Positions 34,336 through 47,199 of a DNA stretch of 64,000 bases are shown here, one piece after another. Position 1 is the first letter of the stretch. Each line of letters starts with the position of its first letter. Source of the DNA: Massospora cicadina (lineage: Eukaryota > Entomophthoromycota > Entomophthoromycetes > Entomophthorales > Entomophthoraceae); NCBI GenBank assembly GCA_022478985.1, contig JAKSZP010006621.1, forward strand, positions 1 through 64,000. Direction: 5' to 3'. The position numbers and the translations under genes were made by a program. The notes under the pieces were generated by a model that was given only the letters and a program-made list of their open reading frames with translations, made no database searches and was not told the origin of the DNA.

Positions 34336-35522
34336 CTCGGACGTAACAATATACCGATTTCCATTAAAAACATATAAAATTTTCACTTCTTACATATAAA
34401 ACTTTTTATTTTACTATGAAAATTAAAAATCGGTTTCGAGGTGCACACGAACCCCCTCTCGTCCACCTATAACCAAAATTTCAGAGCTCTACATGCTCTA
34501 GTTTTGGCTGGGCATCACACACATACTTGTTTTTTATTAATATAGATAACCATCAAATTGCTTACCCAAAAATATAAAACCTATTGAATCAAACTAAAAA
34601 TCATACCCACCCAGCCAAAATTTTTGAGCCTGTCAAATTAGCCAAATAAACATAAATTGCTTTTGCAAAACCATTTTTAAAAGGGATCAAGTGGTAGCAG
34701 GAAATAACCCTTTAGGCAACCGACATACCTCCTTTTTAATTTTATCTCCATAACTTTGTTCAATCTTTTTAGATTATTTAATAAAAAGGGGGAGGGGAGC
34801 AAACAATATTCTATATTAGCCAGTATATGTTTCAAATCTGTTATGAGCCAACCTGTACTAGAGTGGTAGCATGTTTCATCCTGTTAAGCTAACTACCTTT
34901 TCTTAGCAAACCCTTTAAATCTACCAAATCAGTAAAAAAACACCAAACTGCTAGCTGAAACATTATTAAAAATGCTCAATATCCAGATATAGAACGGATA
35001 CTTCAGCAAATTCTTATATGATTTTCAGTAGGTGCCTATAAACTAAAAAACCTTCATACTAAATTTCAAATTCCTACCTTATGTGGTTTAGGAGATATGA
35101 TGGTATTAGCTTTTAAATAGGGGTTTTTATATATATATATATTAGAAAATGAATTTTAATCTTGCATAATTAAGAACCCAACACCCAAGCGGCATGTACA
35201 TACCAAATTTCATATATGTAAATATTTTAGTTTGGGAGAGATAAATTTTTTAGTATAATTTTTAAACTTAAATAAATTTAATATACATTTATTATCTAAA
35301 TAAGGTCTGGCATTATATTAAAAGGTATATGTTTTTATTATTAGTTTCTTAATAAGTATCTATAAACTAAAAAGTTCCTCCTGCCAATTTCAAACTCCAA
35401 GCTTATGTAATTTAGGAGATATGATGAGAATTAGTTTACATATATACACTTTATTGCATTTTTTGTAGTTATATATTTTTATATAAAAAACCCTTAACTA
35501 CTATCATGTCCCATGCCATAAT
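34336..35522. other. AT-rich DNA with short repeated motifs
   Basis: No gene. A diverged repeat pair, 35026-35118 and 35350-35445, shares 'tataaactaaaaa' and 'ttaggagatatgatg'. A short TA run lies near 35128-35145. The segment at about 34785-34910 is a diverged reverse complement of about 31580-31690 ('agccagta', 'gtttcaaat', 'tactagagtgg'). Confidence 0.5.
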
Positions 35523-36376
35523 TGTAAGTCTTAGGCAGGAACCTCTCCACCTGGACTGGGATTAATTCCTGTTTTGCTTTAAAAAGGGGTGGAATTTGGC
35601 ACCAGTGCCTCTCATCACCCAGGGAAATTTAGCCCATGTGATGGATGAGGGATAGGTCTCAGCATACCTCCTGAAGGTTGTGGTTCCCCTCTCAAGAATT
35701 ATCTTCCACCAAGTTATTAGAAGATTTAAAGAGTTTGCCAGTAAATGCCAAAATTGCATAAAACACTCTAAACTCACCAAGATCCCACCATTGCATCCAT
35801 ACCAAAACCATCACCAATAGTTATGGGGTGGTCAATCCCTTTCTTACTAACTGGACCCAGCCTTATGTGGCATGGCCCTGGGTGCTACCTGCTAGCTGCC
35901 CAAAATGTCGTTGCTATTGCAAAATGCATGTGCACAATAAAAAAGTTAAATTTAAGTAACAAGCAAAATAAATTCAGCTGATCAGTCTGAACCCAGGTCA
36001 GTTGCAAAAAAGGTCTGGTGGCCAATTTGCCAGATTGTTAAAAGTTTATTACTAATGGCAGTTATTAATGAGTCATAATTTCCCTAGTGAGCTTATAAGC
36101 AGCAGTCCCCAACAGGTACTGCTGTTGCTCCATTTTCTTGATTACCCATACTTTAGTTTAAATAAAAGTTCACAAAACCACCCAAAAATTTTGACCTTAA
36201 GAATTTTATTAAAAAAAATGTTGTGATGATCTCCAATCTGAGCACCCCTTGGCTAAACCTCATGGCCAGTCTTCTCATAAAACATATTAATTTGGGCAGC
36301 TGTACCTGTGGCATTCTAACTTGGGTTTTGGGTGATAACTTATCTGGAGTTCCAGGTTGGTCTTATTATCAGCACA
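35523..36376 (+). repeat. LTR E2
   Basis: Starts TGTAAGTCTTAGGCAGG, is related to E1 (3191-4049) along its whole length, and is more distantly like the B LTR. The end is placed at AGCACA (36376), giving 854 bp, with uncertainty of some tens of bases. The target duplication is not clear (ATAAT left, CTCTA right). Element B is inserted 78 bp downstream. Confidence 0.6.
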
Positions 36377-36454
36377 CTCTATGATATAATCATGGGTACT
36401 GATTGAAAGAACAAGGTGGAGTGTACAAAGGCAAAAGGGATCAATTGACCACCT

Positions 36455-38079
36455 TTTAAGTCCAGGGGAGTGTCCCCTCTGCCTAGATTTGTCTTTGTTC
36501 CTATTCCCAAATAAAAAGAGTCCAAAAAGGGCAGCTGTCCCTCTTATCACACAGGGTGAACTCGCACATGGTAGACAAGGGTTGGGTAATAGCCCTCCCT
36601 CTGAAGGTTCCACCACCTGTCCCCACAATTGCCTCCACCAAATTAGTATGGCAAATTGAGTAAATCTGCACCAGAATAATTGGAATCCGCCACCACCATG
36701 AGCTGAAAGGTTCTTATGAAGTTGATGGTACCATGCCCCCAAAATGAAGGTCCAAATGCCATAAATCCTCAGTAATAAAGCCTGAAAGGATCACACCTTC
36801 ATTGTATGAGGAATCAAGTGTCAAATCCTTGGCAAAAATCGCCAATGGCACTAAGCCATTGGAAAAGTTGTTGATGGTTTAATACCTGCTCTAAAAACAA
36901 TGGGGACAAAGCCCAACAGGCGTGTACCTCTTAGGAAGAATGTGTCCCATGTCAAATTCTTGGTAAAACTTGCCAATGGCATCAGCCTATTAGAAAATTT
37001 TGCTGCCAATTTGGAATGCCTTTCATTAATCAGGGGCAAAGCCCAATGGACATGTACCTCCTAAGATGAAGGTCACCGCCAGCCCAAAACCCTCCCCTCA
37101 AAATCAGAATTTCCATTTGATGCATCTCACTTGGCCAAACAGATGCCAAAGTGACTGGGCACAGGTGGGTTGGTATCCCAAACCCGTTTCCAACCATTTG
37201 GGACTGCCCCTAAGTGGGGTGGCCTTGAAGATCTCCGTTGCACAGAGCAAGATGCCATCATGCTAATTGTCAGAAATGAAGTGAAACTGTGAGTTGGGCA
37301 TCTGAGGTCAAACCAACAGTGACTTGGCCTGCCACTGACTCCTTCAAAGTCAGTTCATATTTAATTCAGATTTTTCCCTCCCTCTAAAGTTTTCCAGGTT
37401 AAGTCAAATCTTGAGTGACCCAATCCCATGCTTTACTAACTAATTTCCAAATTATCCATCTATTTAAACATTTATAACACAATAAGAAAATTGACAGTTG
37501 ATTTTCTTGATTTACACTTTATTAAAAATCTCCCCAAAGATCCCAACTTTTGATTTAAGTCAAATTTTATCTCAACTAAACTCCCTATGCACTAACAATA
37601 TAGCTCTTTGGGCCTTACATTAGCTGGGAAATACTAGTCATGATAGTAACTGTAGCTCTTACCGTAGCCAACTGGACATACCATGTAAGAAATTTCTGGG
37701 AATTCAACACCATAGTTGAGGCCATCCGCCAGCAGGATATCAGAATCCTGTGGGCACATTTTTCTCTCCTTCAAGTGAGAATCTGCCCCCTCACCTCCGT
37801 TTTTGTTTCTAAACTTGCCTATGGAGGATACTGAAATAGTAAATCCAATTGCTCACTTTCCTGAAACTAGGTCCACTGGGTCTGAAGTTGCAACAACCTA
37901 GTTTCTTGCCAGGTTCCATTTTACACTTGCAACGCACTGGCGCTCACTTTTTGCATATCTTCCTGTACAATATAACATCATATGAGTGGTAATGCCTCTG
38001 AAATTCTGGCTTACCATTTGGGTGCTTTTGCGTCCTGACTGGAAGGGCAGTCTAAACTTTGTATGCCATCTCCCTTACA
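36455..38079 (+). repeat. Element B 5' LTR
   Basis: 1625 bp, from a decayed start TTTAAGTCC to CTCCCTTACA. It contains two tandem units of 131 bp beginning 'tgtcaaat' at 36819 and 36950. The 3' LTR has the same units at the same spacing. A 151-codon minus frame near 36287-36742 crosses its start and is incidental. Confidence 0.85.
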
Positions 38080-39814
38080 TAATTGACCATCCATTGTTTC
38101 CAGCCATTTCCACCATCCTTGTAGAGATGGGCGCTGCAGTGATTACCCTTTACCAAATAAACGTGAAGTCAGTAGTTTGTCTCCTGTTGTTTGTTTTGTC
38201 AGTCCTCAATTTTGTGAACAGTGTTTGAATTGCTTTGGAGATATTTCTCCATGGTAGCATTGTCCCATTAGCTGATACTCTCCCCTCAACTTACCCTCAG
38301 GTAGGGAATCCAGGTGTCCTTTCTGAGTTGCAAATCAGGTCCTTAATACCCTTGCCAAGGTGAAAATCCAATCAGCTGTTGCCATGAAAAATGCTGCTTT
38401 ATTGTCCAATGCCCAGCAAGGTGTTGCACTTTTGTATGCAGTTGAAGGCAAAGCTTATCAGTAGGTGCAAGGGCTTCTGCATTCTGCTATTTGAGCAGGT
38501 GATCCTACCTCACTTGTCGCAGCACTATCTGCAGCTTTGAACCCCCCTGTACAATGTTCAGAACATTTCCAATTACTCTCCTTAATCGCTGAAGCTCCTA
38601 TCAGTGTCAAGGACTGGTACTACTCTATCCCAGTCTGTGATAGCAAGCCGTGAACTTGCTATCTCTGAGATAAAAGTCCAGTATAACAAAGGGGCAGTGC
38701 GTACCATATGATAATGGCAAGGGCAATTGGGCGGTTTAGCCCTAAAGAAGGAAGGATTGCTTCAACCACTCTCATTCCTGTTAAAGCCAGTACACCAGCT
38801 ATGTTTGGATGTGGAAGTAATGGAAGAGGGATTTGTTCAGGTATAGGTGTTTCTGCACCCATGCTTATAGGTTTTATGGAATAATTGGTTAGACTGTATA
38901 TCTTGTTTACTATACAGTATATGGAACTGTTATAATGAAAATATGTACTTAAAGGGTTTAGCATATGATAAATTTTTTTGACCACAAAGACTAACCATAT
39001 GAATAGTCTAGTTATATCTCATCCAACTTCCTGGACTTTCCTAAGCTTAATTTATTTTTAAATGGAGCACTATAATTCTTATGAGCTTATGGAATTGCAC
39101 CTTGCATGTGATTTTGAAAGCAGTGGGAATCATCTCAGTCTCATTGTAAATTTGTTTTAGTGCGATTAATCAACTCAATATCATTGCAATTAGGATAATT
39201 TAAGCGATTAATTGAACAAAACTCATTACAATCATGATTTGATATGCAAATAATCGATCTAACTTCAGCACAAATCCTCATGATCTGATGAATTGTATCT
39301 GTAATCTCAGGAATTCCTCTAATGTCAGGCTTTACCCTGACAATCAGGGTCTCTTTAGTTGCGGCCTTCCATGAGTAAGCCCCATGCTTGAGCTTTCTAG
39401 TGATATGCTTCAAGCAATTTTCAGATCTGTGCTGGATTCTGCCTCCGCTTATCACAAAGTATGGTCCACCTCTATGGGTACCATGAATCAATAGTGTCAG
39501 TCAGCAACTTCTATTAATGCCTCTATCCGCCATCCTTCCATCATCAAGTTGGAAACTTCATGTTTGGGTTGACCAGTGGGGTTTCAGATCCCAAACCTGT
39601 GGTTAAACCAGTATCAGAAGTGATTCTAGTATCAAAAGCTGCCTCTGCTCCTGAGTTGATTCATCCTGGTTTTCCTATCAGTGAGTCAATGAAAGTCCAG
39701 CTTGAGGAAGATGGGTCCCAACTCCCTAATATCCCTATTTTTGATCTGATAAAAGAGCCTGATTTTCCACCTGATTTTCTTGATATCTCTTCAGTGTCAG
39801 CAGAAATGAAAATG
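38080..39814 (+). pseudogene. Element B gag region
   Basis: Plus-strand gag remnants. A helical-looking stretch at about 38390-38650 contains SNAQQGVALLYAVEGKAYQ and ISVKDWYYSIPV with few stops. An 86-codon open frame at 39560-39814 ends in EMKM exactly where C2 begins, and the same frame continues after C2 with MSGNKKSVN at 55864. No zinc knuckle was recognised. Between about 38870 and 39140 the sequence is AT-rich, and a clean 116-codon frame lies on the other strand (39141-39491). Confidence 0.6.
39141..39491 (-). other. Unexplained 116-codon open frame opposite to B gag
   Basis: An uninterrupted minus-strand frame with basic composition (ENCLKHITRKLKHGAYSWK) and several cysteines toward its C-terminus, in a region where the plus strand is full of stops. 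No start context, partner copy or known motif supports it. It could be chance, or captured sequence that replaced part of gag; B3 lacks the region. Confidence 0.25.
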
Positions 39815-40888
39815 TGTTAAAATTTATGGGTTTTGTTGATTGTTCATGGCTGATAACCCCTAAATTGATAAAATGCACAGGTTTGGTGTTGTGCAATTCT
39901 CCTTGTTGTCTGATAATAGTATGAAGTCTATTATTCATAGTTGAATAAAGCACTAGCATTGGGTCCAAAGCTTGACCAGCATTCCTCCTCAAAATACTCA
40001 AGATGTCCTCAATAGGGATTCATTCCCTTTTACTTCCTAACTGATCCATGCTCAAATTCTCATTTATGGCTTTTCTCAAGTGACACAAAGTTGGCAGCAA
40101 TTCCCTTATTAGCTCAGCTTCTCTTTTCTGGATCAACGCTCAGATCCTTACTCTTTATCCTAAAGAGTCTCCAATTAAAGCACATATCAATAATTGCCTT
40201 AAAGAAGAATAGAAATAATAAATTCTGGTAATCACTCCTTTTTATCAAGTGAATTCTTAGGGGAATTTATAGTGGGGATTCAGTGCTCAACCTACAGTTG
40301 GCACCTCATAGATGAAATGGCAGCCATTGTTATTGGATTAACCATCATCATCTCATAGCGATGTTCTTCCCCATCCTGGCTAGGATTTCATCATCAGACA
40401 TCCTAGAGATCTAAAATGGAAAGAGTCAGAAAATGTGACCCTAAAGTTTTCCTCTCAAACCCAGCAAACCAACCATATTTGGCAAGCGACCTGCTTAGGT
40501 AATGGGACTTTTTAACTATTATGGCAGGTCACTCACCAACTGATCAAATTGCTAGTTGCAGGTAGCATCACTTGCCTCGCAACTTGGTCCTTAAATTCCC
40601 AATCATTCAGTGATGAAACCTAACTAGTCCCAGTTGGTACACCTGATAGTTAATTATTGATCAACTACCAGATGACCAATTCACTGGTAACTCTGCTTGA
40701 AGAGATCTTAAGAATTCACCCAGATTGATCCCTGACAGATCCAAACCAGCAATTTACCTAAAATACATTGAACATTGTTACCCTTAAATCAGGGTCAACT
40801 GATATCCAATTTAATTCACTATATGGAATCATCCCCTAGCAACCACTGATACTCTAGTCACCTGGGAATATGGGCAAAAATATCAACA
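39815..40888 (-). repeat. C2 3' LTR
   Basis: 1074 bp, opening TGTTAAAATTTATGGG and ending ATATCAACA on the plus strand. It is about 70 bp shorter than the right LTR because the latter has two small extra segments (near 54830 and 55155). Next to it the minus strand has the purine tract GGAGAGAGGGGTGATG. Confidence 0.85.
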
Positions 40889-41008
40889 CATCACCCCTCT
40901 CTCCTAGATTTACAGTGAGAAAAGGATCAGGACAGGAGAATATTACTTTGGACACTCAGTCAAATACTTCTTTAGTTCAAGCGGAGTGTGATCATCAGTA
41001 CTTAATGA

Positions 41009-42620
41009 TGCTCAGGACAGCCTTCAGCATGTGGCTCTCTTCCTTTTCTCCTCACTACTGCCTACTCAGAGCGCGGTCCCCATGACCTTCTGTCATGCTG
41101 GGCTACTTGATTTACTCATGATGATACCAATCCTGGGATCTGGTTTCCCCCTGTTAGGGCATATGAACCACTGGCATATTCAGGATTCTTGGTCTGGCAC
41201 CCTCAATTTCCTGATTTTCTCCTTGTCCTCAACAGGAGTTCTTGCCATCAACGTTTGTTTCATGGTGCAATTAAGAATGCTCATTTATATTTACCCTTGT
41301 TATTTTTTTGTAATAACCTCTTGGCTCATATCATCCTTAATTCTTCTCTGGAGATCTTACCCATTAACTTTATGATTAATTTCTTTAAAATTAGAGCTTA
41401 ACTGATTTCAAAGTGCACAATGTCAGCTATCATAGAAGTCTGAATCCCCCCTCTCATCCAGCTCATATGTCGAATTCAGAGTCTTAGTACCAAAAACTGC
41501 TTGATAGGATGTCTGATAAAGACATTCAGCTCTTCCAGATGATGAGTCAATCTGCATGTTGGAACCTCTTCTATGGTCCACCCAGGACTCATACTCCCAG
41601 TCAAGTACCATTGGCCAGCACTTCCATGGAACTACTAGTAATGGTATCTAACCCTGATGAAACCAGGTTAGCAATTGTCTTGAACAACTCATGATCAATC
41701 CTTCCTCTATCATCGATTCCTGAGTTAGACTTTAACTCTCCTAGATTCAGCTCCATTCACAGATTCTCCTACCATCATTGTTAAACCTCCTGAAGCTATG
41801 TCCTCCGCTCTCAATCAATTGCTCATTACTAGATCATACTTGCTTACAGAGTTCCTTTTCTGACTCAGCCAGTAATACAAGCCAGCTGTTTTGGCAACTG
41901 AACTAGCCATCAGAAACAGCAAACATTTCAAACTCCCCTATGCAGAATTGAGGGCCCAAGTAACCAAAGCTCTGTACATAGCTCTGAACCCCTCCAGTCT
42001 CGAAAACATCCTTGATTGAGACGTTGCAGCCTATGCTATTTGCTTTGCAGGCCAAGTTCTTTGAAGTTGGTTCACAAAGCTTCCAGACTTCCTGGATTTC
42101 ATCGTTCATTATGCTTTTGCTTCCAAGAAGCTTGTAGTCATCATCTTCAGGATTCCATTTGCTCCTTGAATGACTATCTCATTTCTGGAACGTCCCATCG
42201 TTATATTACACTGATGGCTTTAATAGGGGGCATGATTTGGCAACCCCTGCCTAGTATCACTTGCTCAATGCTGGCCTATATGTCCAATGTTCTTGATTTA
42301 CTTGTTGGCAAGCGCTCAAGACTAATCTTCCAGATCTGGTGCCATATCAGGATTACTCTGGGTTATTTGCAGACTACCTTCTTGTTATGTTGCTTCCTTC
42401 CACAATCTAGGATATTGCATTTGGCATGTTCTGACATTTCCAACTCTCTTCCCCAAGTTGCTTTCTCACAGGGATCAGCATCAACTCAATGAACTTGGTT
42501 TCAAGAAGGTTTAGCCCTCGCTAGCATCCAATCTCACATATATTTTGATAATTTGTTTACTCCTACTGTGATCCATCCTCCCTCCCCCAAGAGGCAACGT
42601 AGGCAGAATCATCCCTGAGT
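41009..42620 (+). pseudogene. Conserved reading frame opposite to pol in C2
   Basis: Counterpart of 10190-11765 in C1, at the same place between integrase and 3' LTR and in the same antisense orientation. The first frame is at 41031-41375; another at 41509-41694 contains QLFQMMSQ and ETRLAIVLNNS. Later pieces (ELRAQVTKALYIALNPSS near 41945-42000; a 158-codon frame at 42016-42492, only partly in the conserved frame) match C1. Decayed by stops and shifts. Product unknown; conservation at peptide level between two diverged elements is the main evidence for coding. Confidence 0.5.
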
Positions 42621-42639
42621 CGAGGATAACTAATAAAAA

Positions 42640-45600
42640 ATAGAAATTATGAAAATATATTTTTTATGCATTTATTTTGTTTTTTTCTGCTATTCTTTAT
42701 CAATCTTTTATTTTTTTCTTCTTTTTTCTATGGGATTTGACCTTTTATCAGTTTAGAGGTCCATCTTTTTATTTTATTCCCCCAAACTCAATCCTAGGTA
42801 TATTTAGACCTACCAGTTTTCTATAGTTCTGAGGTCTTTAACTTAAAAAAAAATGAACCATCTAGTTTGGTTTGGCGGTCTTTTTTGGACTTAACCAAAT
42901 CATTAGGACATAACCAACTTAATAGTTCAAAGGTCCTTCATAAGCATTTTTTTTTCATTGATCCACTGCTTTATATACTTAGCATGGACTCAAATTACTA
43001 TCTATTCATCCAAGAGGTTTTAGAAGAATAGGCGTCCATTGACATCTTGATGATAATCTCAAACAGACCTGACCACAATTCATCCAACTTGTTTCTTTAA
43101 AACTATGCATATTGCAATATGCAGCTCTTTTGCCTATTTTTTATTCTGATAAGGCCAGTCAGTTCTTATCATCCATTTTTTTCGCTCAAATCCTTTTCTT
43201 TAAAGTCATATTAAATACTTACAATTGCATTTTGATCAGGATATTCGTCAATTGGTTCAGGTACTGCTTGGCACTCATCCCCAATGTTAGTTCCACCACC
43301 AAATATAAAATTGGTGGCAACGCTGTCTTCTTCCATATAGCAACTCAAATGGCGTTTTTCCCATCGCTGTATGATAACTGATATTGTAGGTGAACGTCAC
43401 CAAACTAAGGTACATTCAACATGCAGAAGTTCTTCCTACAACCAGCTTTCTCAGCGCCACAGCCAGAATTCCATTGACTCATTCTACCAGTCAGTTCATC
43501 TCCAGCTGGTAGGGTACAGACATGACTCCTTGGATACCCATTATGTCGTTTAATTGCAGGATCACATGAGATGTGATATTTGTTTCATTGTAGCTCAGCA
43601 GGACCTGCGGGCATCCATGTCAATATACTACTTGATACAGAATAAACCTTGCAGTGCTGGTAGCGTCTACTTTTGTCAGGGCCTTTGTCTTTACCCATCT
43701 CATCAGATGGTCAATCGCAACTATGATGTACTTGATACCACCAGTACTCATTGTCAGAGGTCCTAACACATAAATGGACACCATATGCCAAGAAAATCCA
43801 GGGCGGACCAGTCAGTATCCAGTTGTGTTCTTGTGCAGCTTGTGCAACTGGAACTCCACACAGCAAGCCAGATAGCCTGATACATCATAGTTGATGGACT
43901 CCCAGTAGTAATACTGGCAATATGATCCGTCATCTTTCTCAGGCCTCCATGCCTGACAACCTTATGAGTGCTTGAATGATAGCCACTTGTTCTGAAAGAT
44001 TTGGGAATACTAATTGCTTCCCATTGATTGTCTTGAAAACTTGTCCATCAATGGTCTCAGTGTTTTCCATCGTTTTTTTGAAGTGCACCTTGGATTTCTT
44101 AGGGCTCATTTTAATCTCTCCATCGACAACTCTCTGGAATAGCTCAACCACTTGCTGATATACCACCTGGACCATTGGTAAACGCAATAAAGCCATCTGC
44201 ATTCTTATAAGAAGCTCCAGCTCAGTGGACTATCTCATAATCATAAGCCTGTAGCTTTAGTGCCCATCAGGCCAGTTTATCTTCTGGTTCTCATAAATTG
44301 TGTAGCCAACGCAACAAAGGGTGGTTCATCACTAGTTTGAAGTGCATCACATGGATATAAACCTGAAACTGTTTAAAGACATAAATGACCGCAAGGCATT
44401 CATGCTCAGCCACAGTGTAATTCCTCTCAGAAGCTGAGAGTGTCTGGCTCACATACGCCAAAAGATTTTTGTTCCCAAGTTCATCTACTTGGCTCAGTAC
44501 AGCACTGATTGCTGTCAATGAAGCATCAGTTTATATTATAAGTTTATGATCGGGATTCAGATATTTTAAAATCAGAGAATCTATCAAATGCTGGCATAAC
44601 TCATCCAAAGGATCTCTGGGCCTCTTCACTCCATATGAATCCTTTTTTGGATCCTTCAGCAAATGGAAGAGGGGCTCAGCGATTCTTGCAAAATCCTTAA
44701 TGAATCTTCTATAGTATCTGACCATTTCTAAGGAACAATTGGATATCTCAGACACTCTTTGGTACAGCCATTCGTTCTATGGCTTCAATCTTCTAGGATT
44801 GCAGCTGCAGTCCACTAGTTTTGATTATGAATCCCAGATATTCTAACTCTTTCTTGAAGATGTGGCATTTCCTCAGCTTAATCTTCAGGTTGGCTGCAGA
44901 AAGTCGCTTAAACACTTCCTCCAAATAGTGCAAATGGTCAGTAAATTTCCTACTGAATACAATTATATCATGAAAGTACACCAGGATGCATGACAACTTC
45001 AAGTCATTTAGTATGGCGTCCATGGCCCTCTGGAACGTCGCAGGCGTATTGCATAGACCCTGTGGCATCGTCATCAGTTGATAAAACCCTGCTCTGTAAT
45101 AATTGTGCATTTCTCTTGGTCTTCTTTTGGCAAATCAATTTGCCAATATCCCAATATTAGATCCATTGCAGAGAAATACTTCACTTCTCCCAATCGATCT
45201 AGCACATCATCAATTTGTGGTAGTGGATATGAATCCTTCTTCATAATCTTTTTTAGCTTCTGATAATTGATAACTCACTTGATTAGAGACGTCCTTCTTC
45301 TTCACAATAAGGATAGGGCTCACCCAGGGGCTTGACAATAGAACTAGAATCCCATGCTTCACTAGTTTGCTGATTTCTTCTTTTACTAACACTTCAGCCA
45401 CCTTTGACCATCAAATCAGTCTCATTATGATAGGAAAATTTTCCTTGGTATCAACCTTGTGGATTATATCTCTCATGCATCGCAAATCATGGTCATCCTG
45501 GGCAAATACTTCCCAATACTTGTTAAATAACTCAAGCACCTCCTTTTGCTGTCTGTCCATCAGATCAGCGAGTTGCTCTTAATTGACCAATATATTGATA

Positions 45601-46395
45601 CTCTCAGTTACCCCTACCAGTAATCCCCTTTCATTGAGGGTACCAAAATCGTGGAATTTCCTCAATTCAGCCACTGGGAAAAGATAAACAAACATGAAAA
45701 TCCGATTCTTCTCAATCTTCATCAGGTTTTAACTCAAATTCACCAATTGAACTCAAATTTCTCCATAGCCCAGCATAATTATTCCAGAAGCCATCCAAGT
45801 CTCTACTCTGGACTTCTTCCAGGGGCTTCTGACTTCCCCATACAGCAGCTCTGGTATCTCCAATATCAACCCCATGTCAACTATTATATGTGATTTCAGC
45901 GGTATGGTTCACACACTCTTGATCATAAGCAAAATGTCCCAATTTTCCAGGATTTCGTTGGCATTTCTCGTTGCTTCTGGCCAACTAGTTGGTATCAAAT
46001 TGGGACAATGTCATCATTGTAGATCAGGTTGATGAAGTTATTTATTTATTCAGTGGAGCTTCCCCATATTTCTGATAAACCAATGGTAATATCTGACTCA
46101 ATATTGTCAACATATTATCCTCAAAGTTACATTTACTTCATATTTTTATAGAACTCCGTCCCAATCAGAATATTGTAGTTTTGGGTGGCCAAAACTATTG
46201 CTAGAGCGGATACCACCAAGGATCCAAATTAAAGTTGTAGAGCACTAAAGCTCCACATGAGATGGTGGTATTCGGCCCAGCTGTCCTGTACTCTTTCTTG
46301 TTTTCTAAATCAGGAAAGATCTTCATCCTCTTCACCATATTGGTTGAAACAATATTGATGGGTGCTCCACTGTCAACTATCACCCTCACCTTCAC
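42640..46395 (-). pseudogene. C2 pol: protease, RT, RNase H, integrase
   Basis: Minus strand. Protease at 46395-46201 keeps an active-site VDSGAPINIV. RT N-terminal part is at 45401-45210 (SPWVSPILIVKKKD); the palm is at 45110-44793 (MPQGLCNTPATFQRAMD), where the catalytic YVDD reads YFHD. The connection and RNase H lie at 44755-44291 (SERNYTVAEHECLAVIY, HPLLRWLHNL). A pre-integrase spacer follows at 44202-43939, then a heavily broken integrase from about 43930 to 43100. 42650-43080 is T-rich on the plus strand and corresponds to the pol tail. Inactive. Confidence 0.85.
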
Positions 46396-47199
46396 TTGAT
46401 TAACTAGTATATATATACATACACTCAGAGTATTGCAAAATAGTCTTTACTGAGTGTATAGCGGCATTATTAGCTTAATTGAGGGTGTGAATGATTTACA
46501 CTGATAAATCAGGAAAAAATTCCTTTATCACGCTGAAGGGGATTGAGAAATTTGCCTCATCTAGTTAGACGTCTTTCAATTCTTCTAAATTATCTGCAGC
46601 TCAAATTTTATCCTCCAATTGCTTCATGTATGTCAAGCAACTTCCATAATTACTTTAGGGTCAATCCCCTTCACTCTAGATCTTGTTACCACGCTCACAT
46701 CTAAATTGGCCACTTATATAGCTGATCTTGCGCATCATCATCAATGAACAGATCACAGATGTCAATTTCTATGTTCATAATATTGAGAGGAACAGGTTTT
46801 TTTGCAGCTCTAGACTGTTCCCCATCTAGGCCATGGACCCTTTTCCTGACTTCTGTTCAGGTTTAGACTCTTTCACTTGGACCACATTAATCTGTTCTTA
46901 AGGTTTCTTGCAATGCTTAGCGAAATGTCCTTTCCCTCCACAATGGTAACAGACTTATTCCTTCTTATTGATCCATTTAAACTCTTTGGACTTATTTCCC
47001 AGCACAGTTTAGTTATTCAACTCCTTAGCACCCTCAATCCCCTTCATGGGATTCAAACTTCATACTAGATTCCATTTGAAACTTATATCTGGAGCATTGA
47101 AGGTAGCTTCCAATATTTATAAATGATCCACCATCTGAGAGGTGGTAATTTCTGTTGCAAACAGGGAATACATCAAATAATGCAAATTGTGATAGGGCT
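46396..47199 (-). pseudogene. C2 gag C-terminal part with zinc knuckle
   Basis: Minus strand, continuing gag from across H. A perfect CCHC zinc knuckle, CYHCGGKGHFAKHC, lies at 46951-46910; in gag such knuckles bind the element's RNA. Upstream, near 47199-47117, a short gag frame (SLFATEITTSQMVDHL) starts right at the H junction. The rest is AT-rich with stops. Confidence 0.75.

Noticed and set aside
35128..35145. TA-rich run
   Set aside because: Short dinucleotide microsatellite in AT-rich DNA; no further meaning.
36287..36742. 151-codon minus-strand ORF
   Set aside because: Spans the end of LTR E2, its flank and the start of the B LTR; chance frame.
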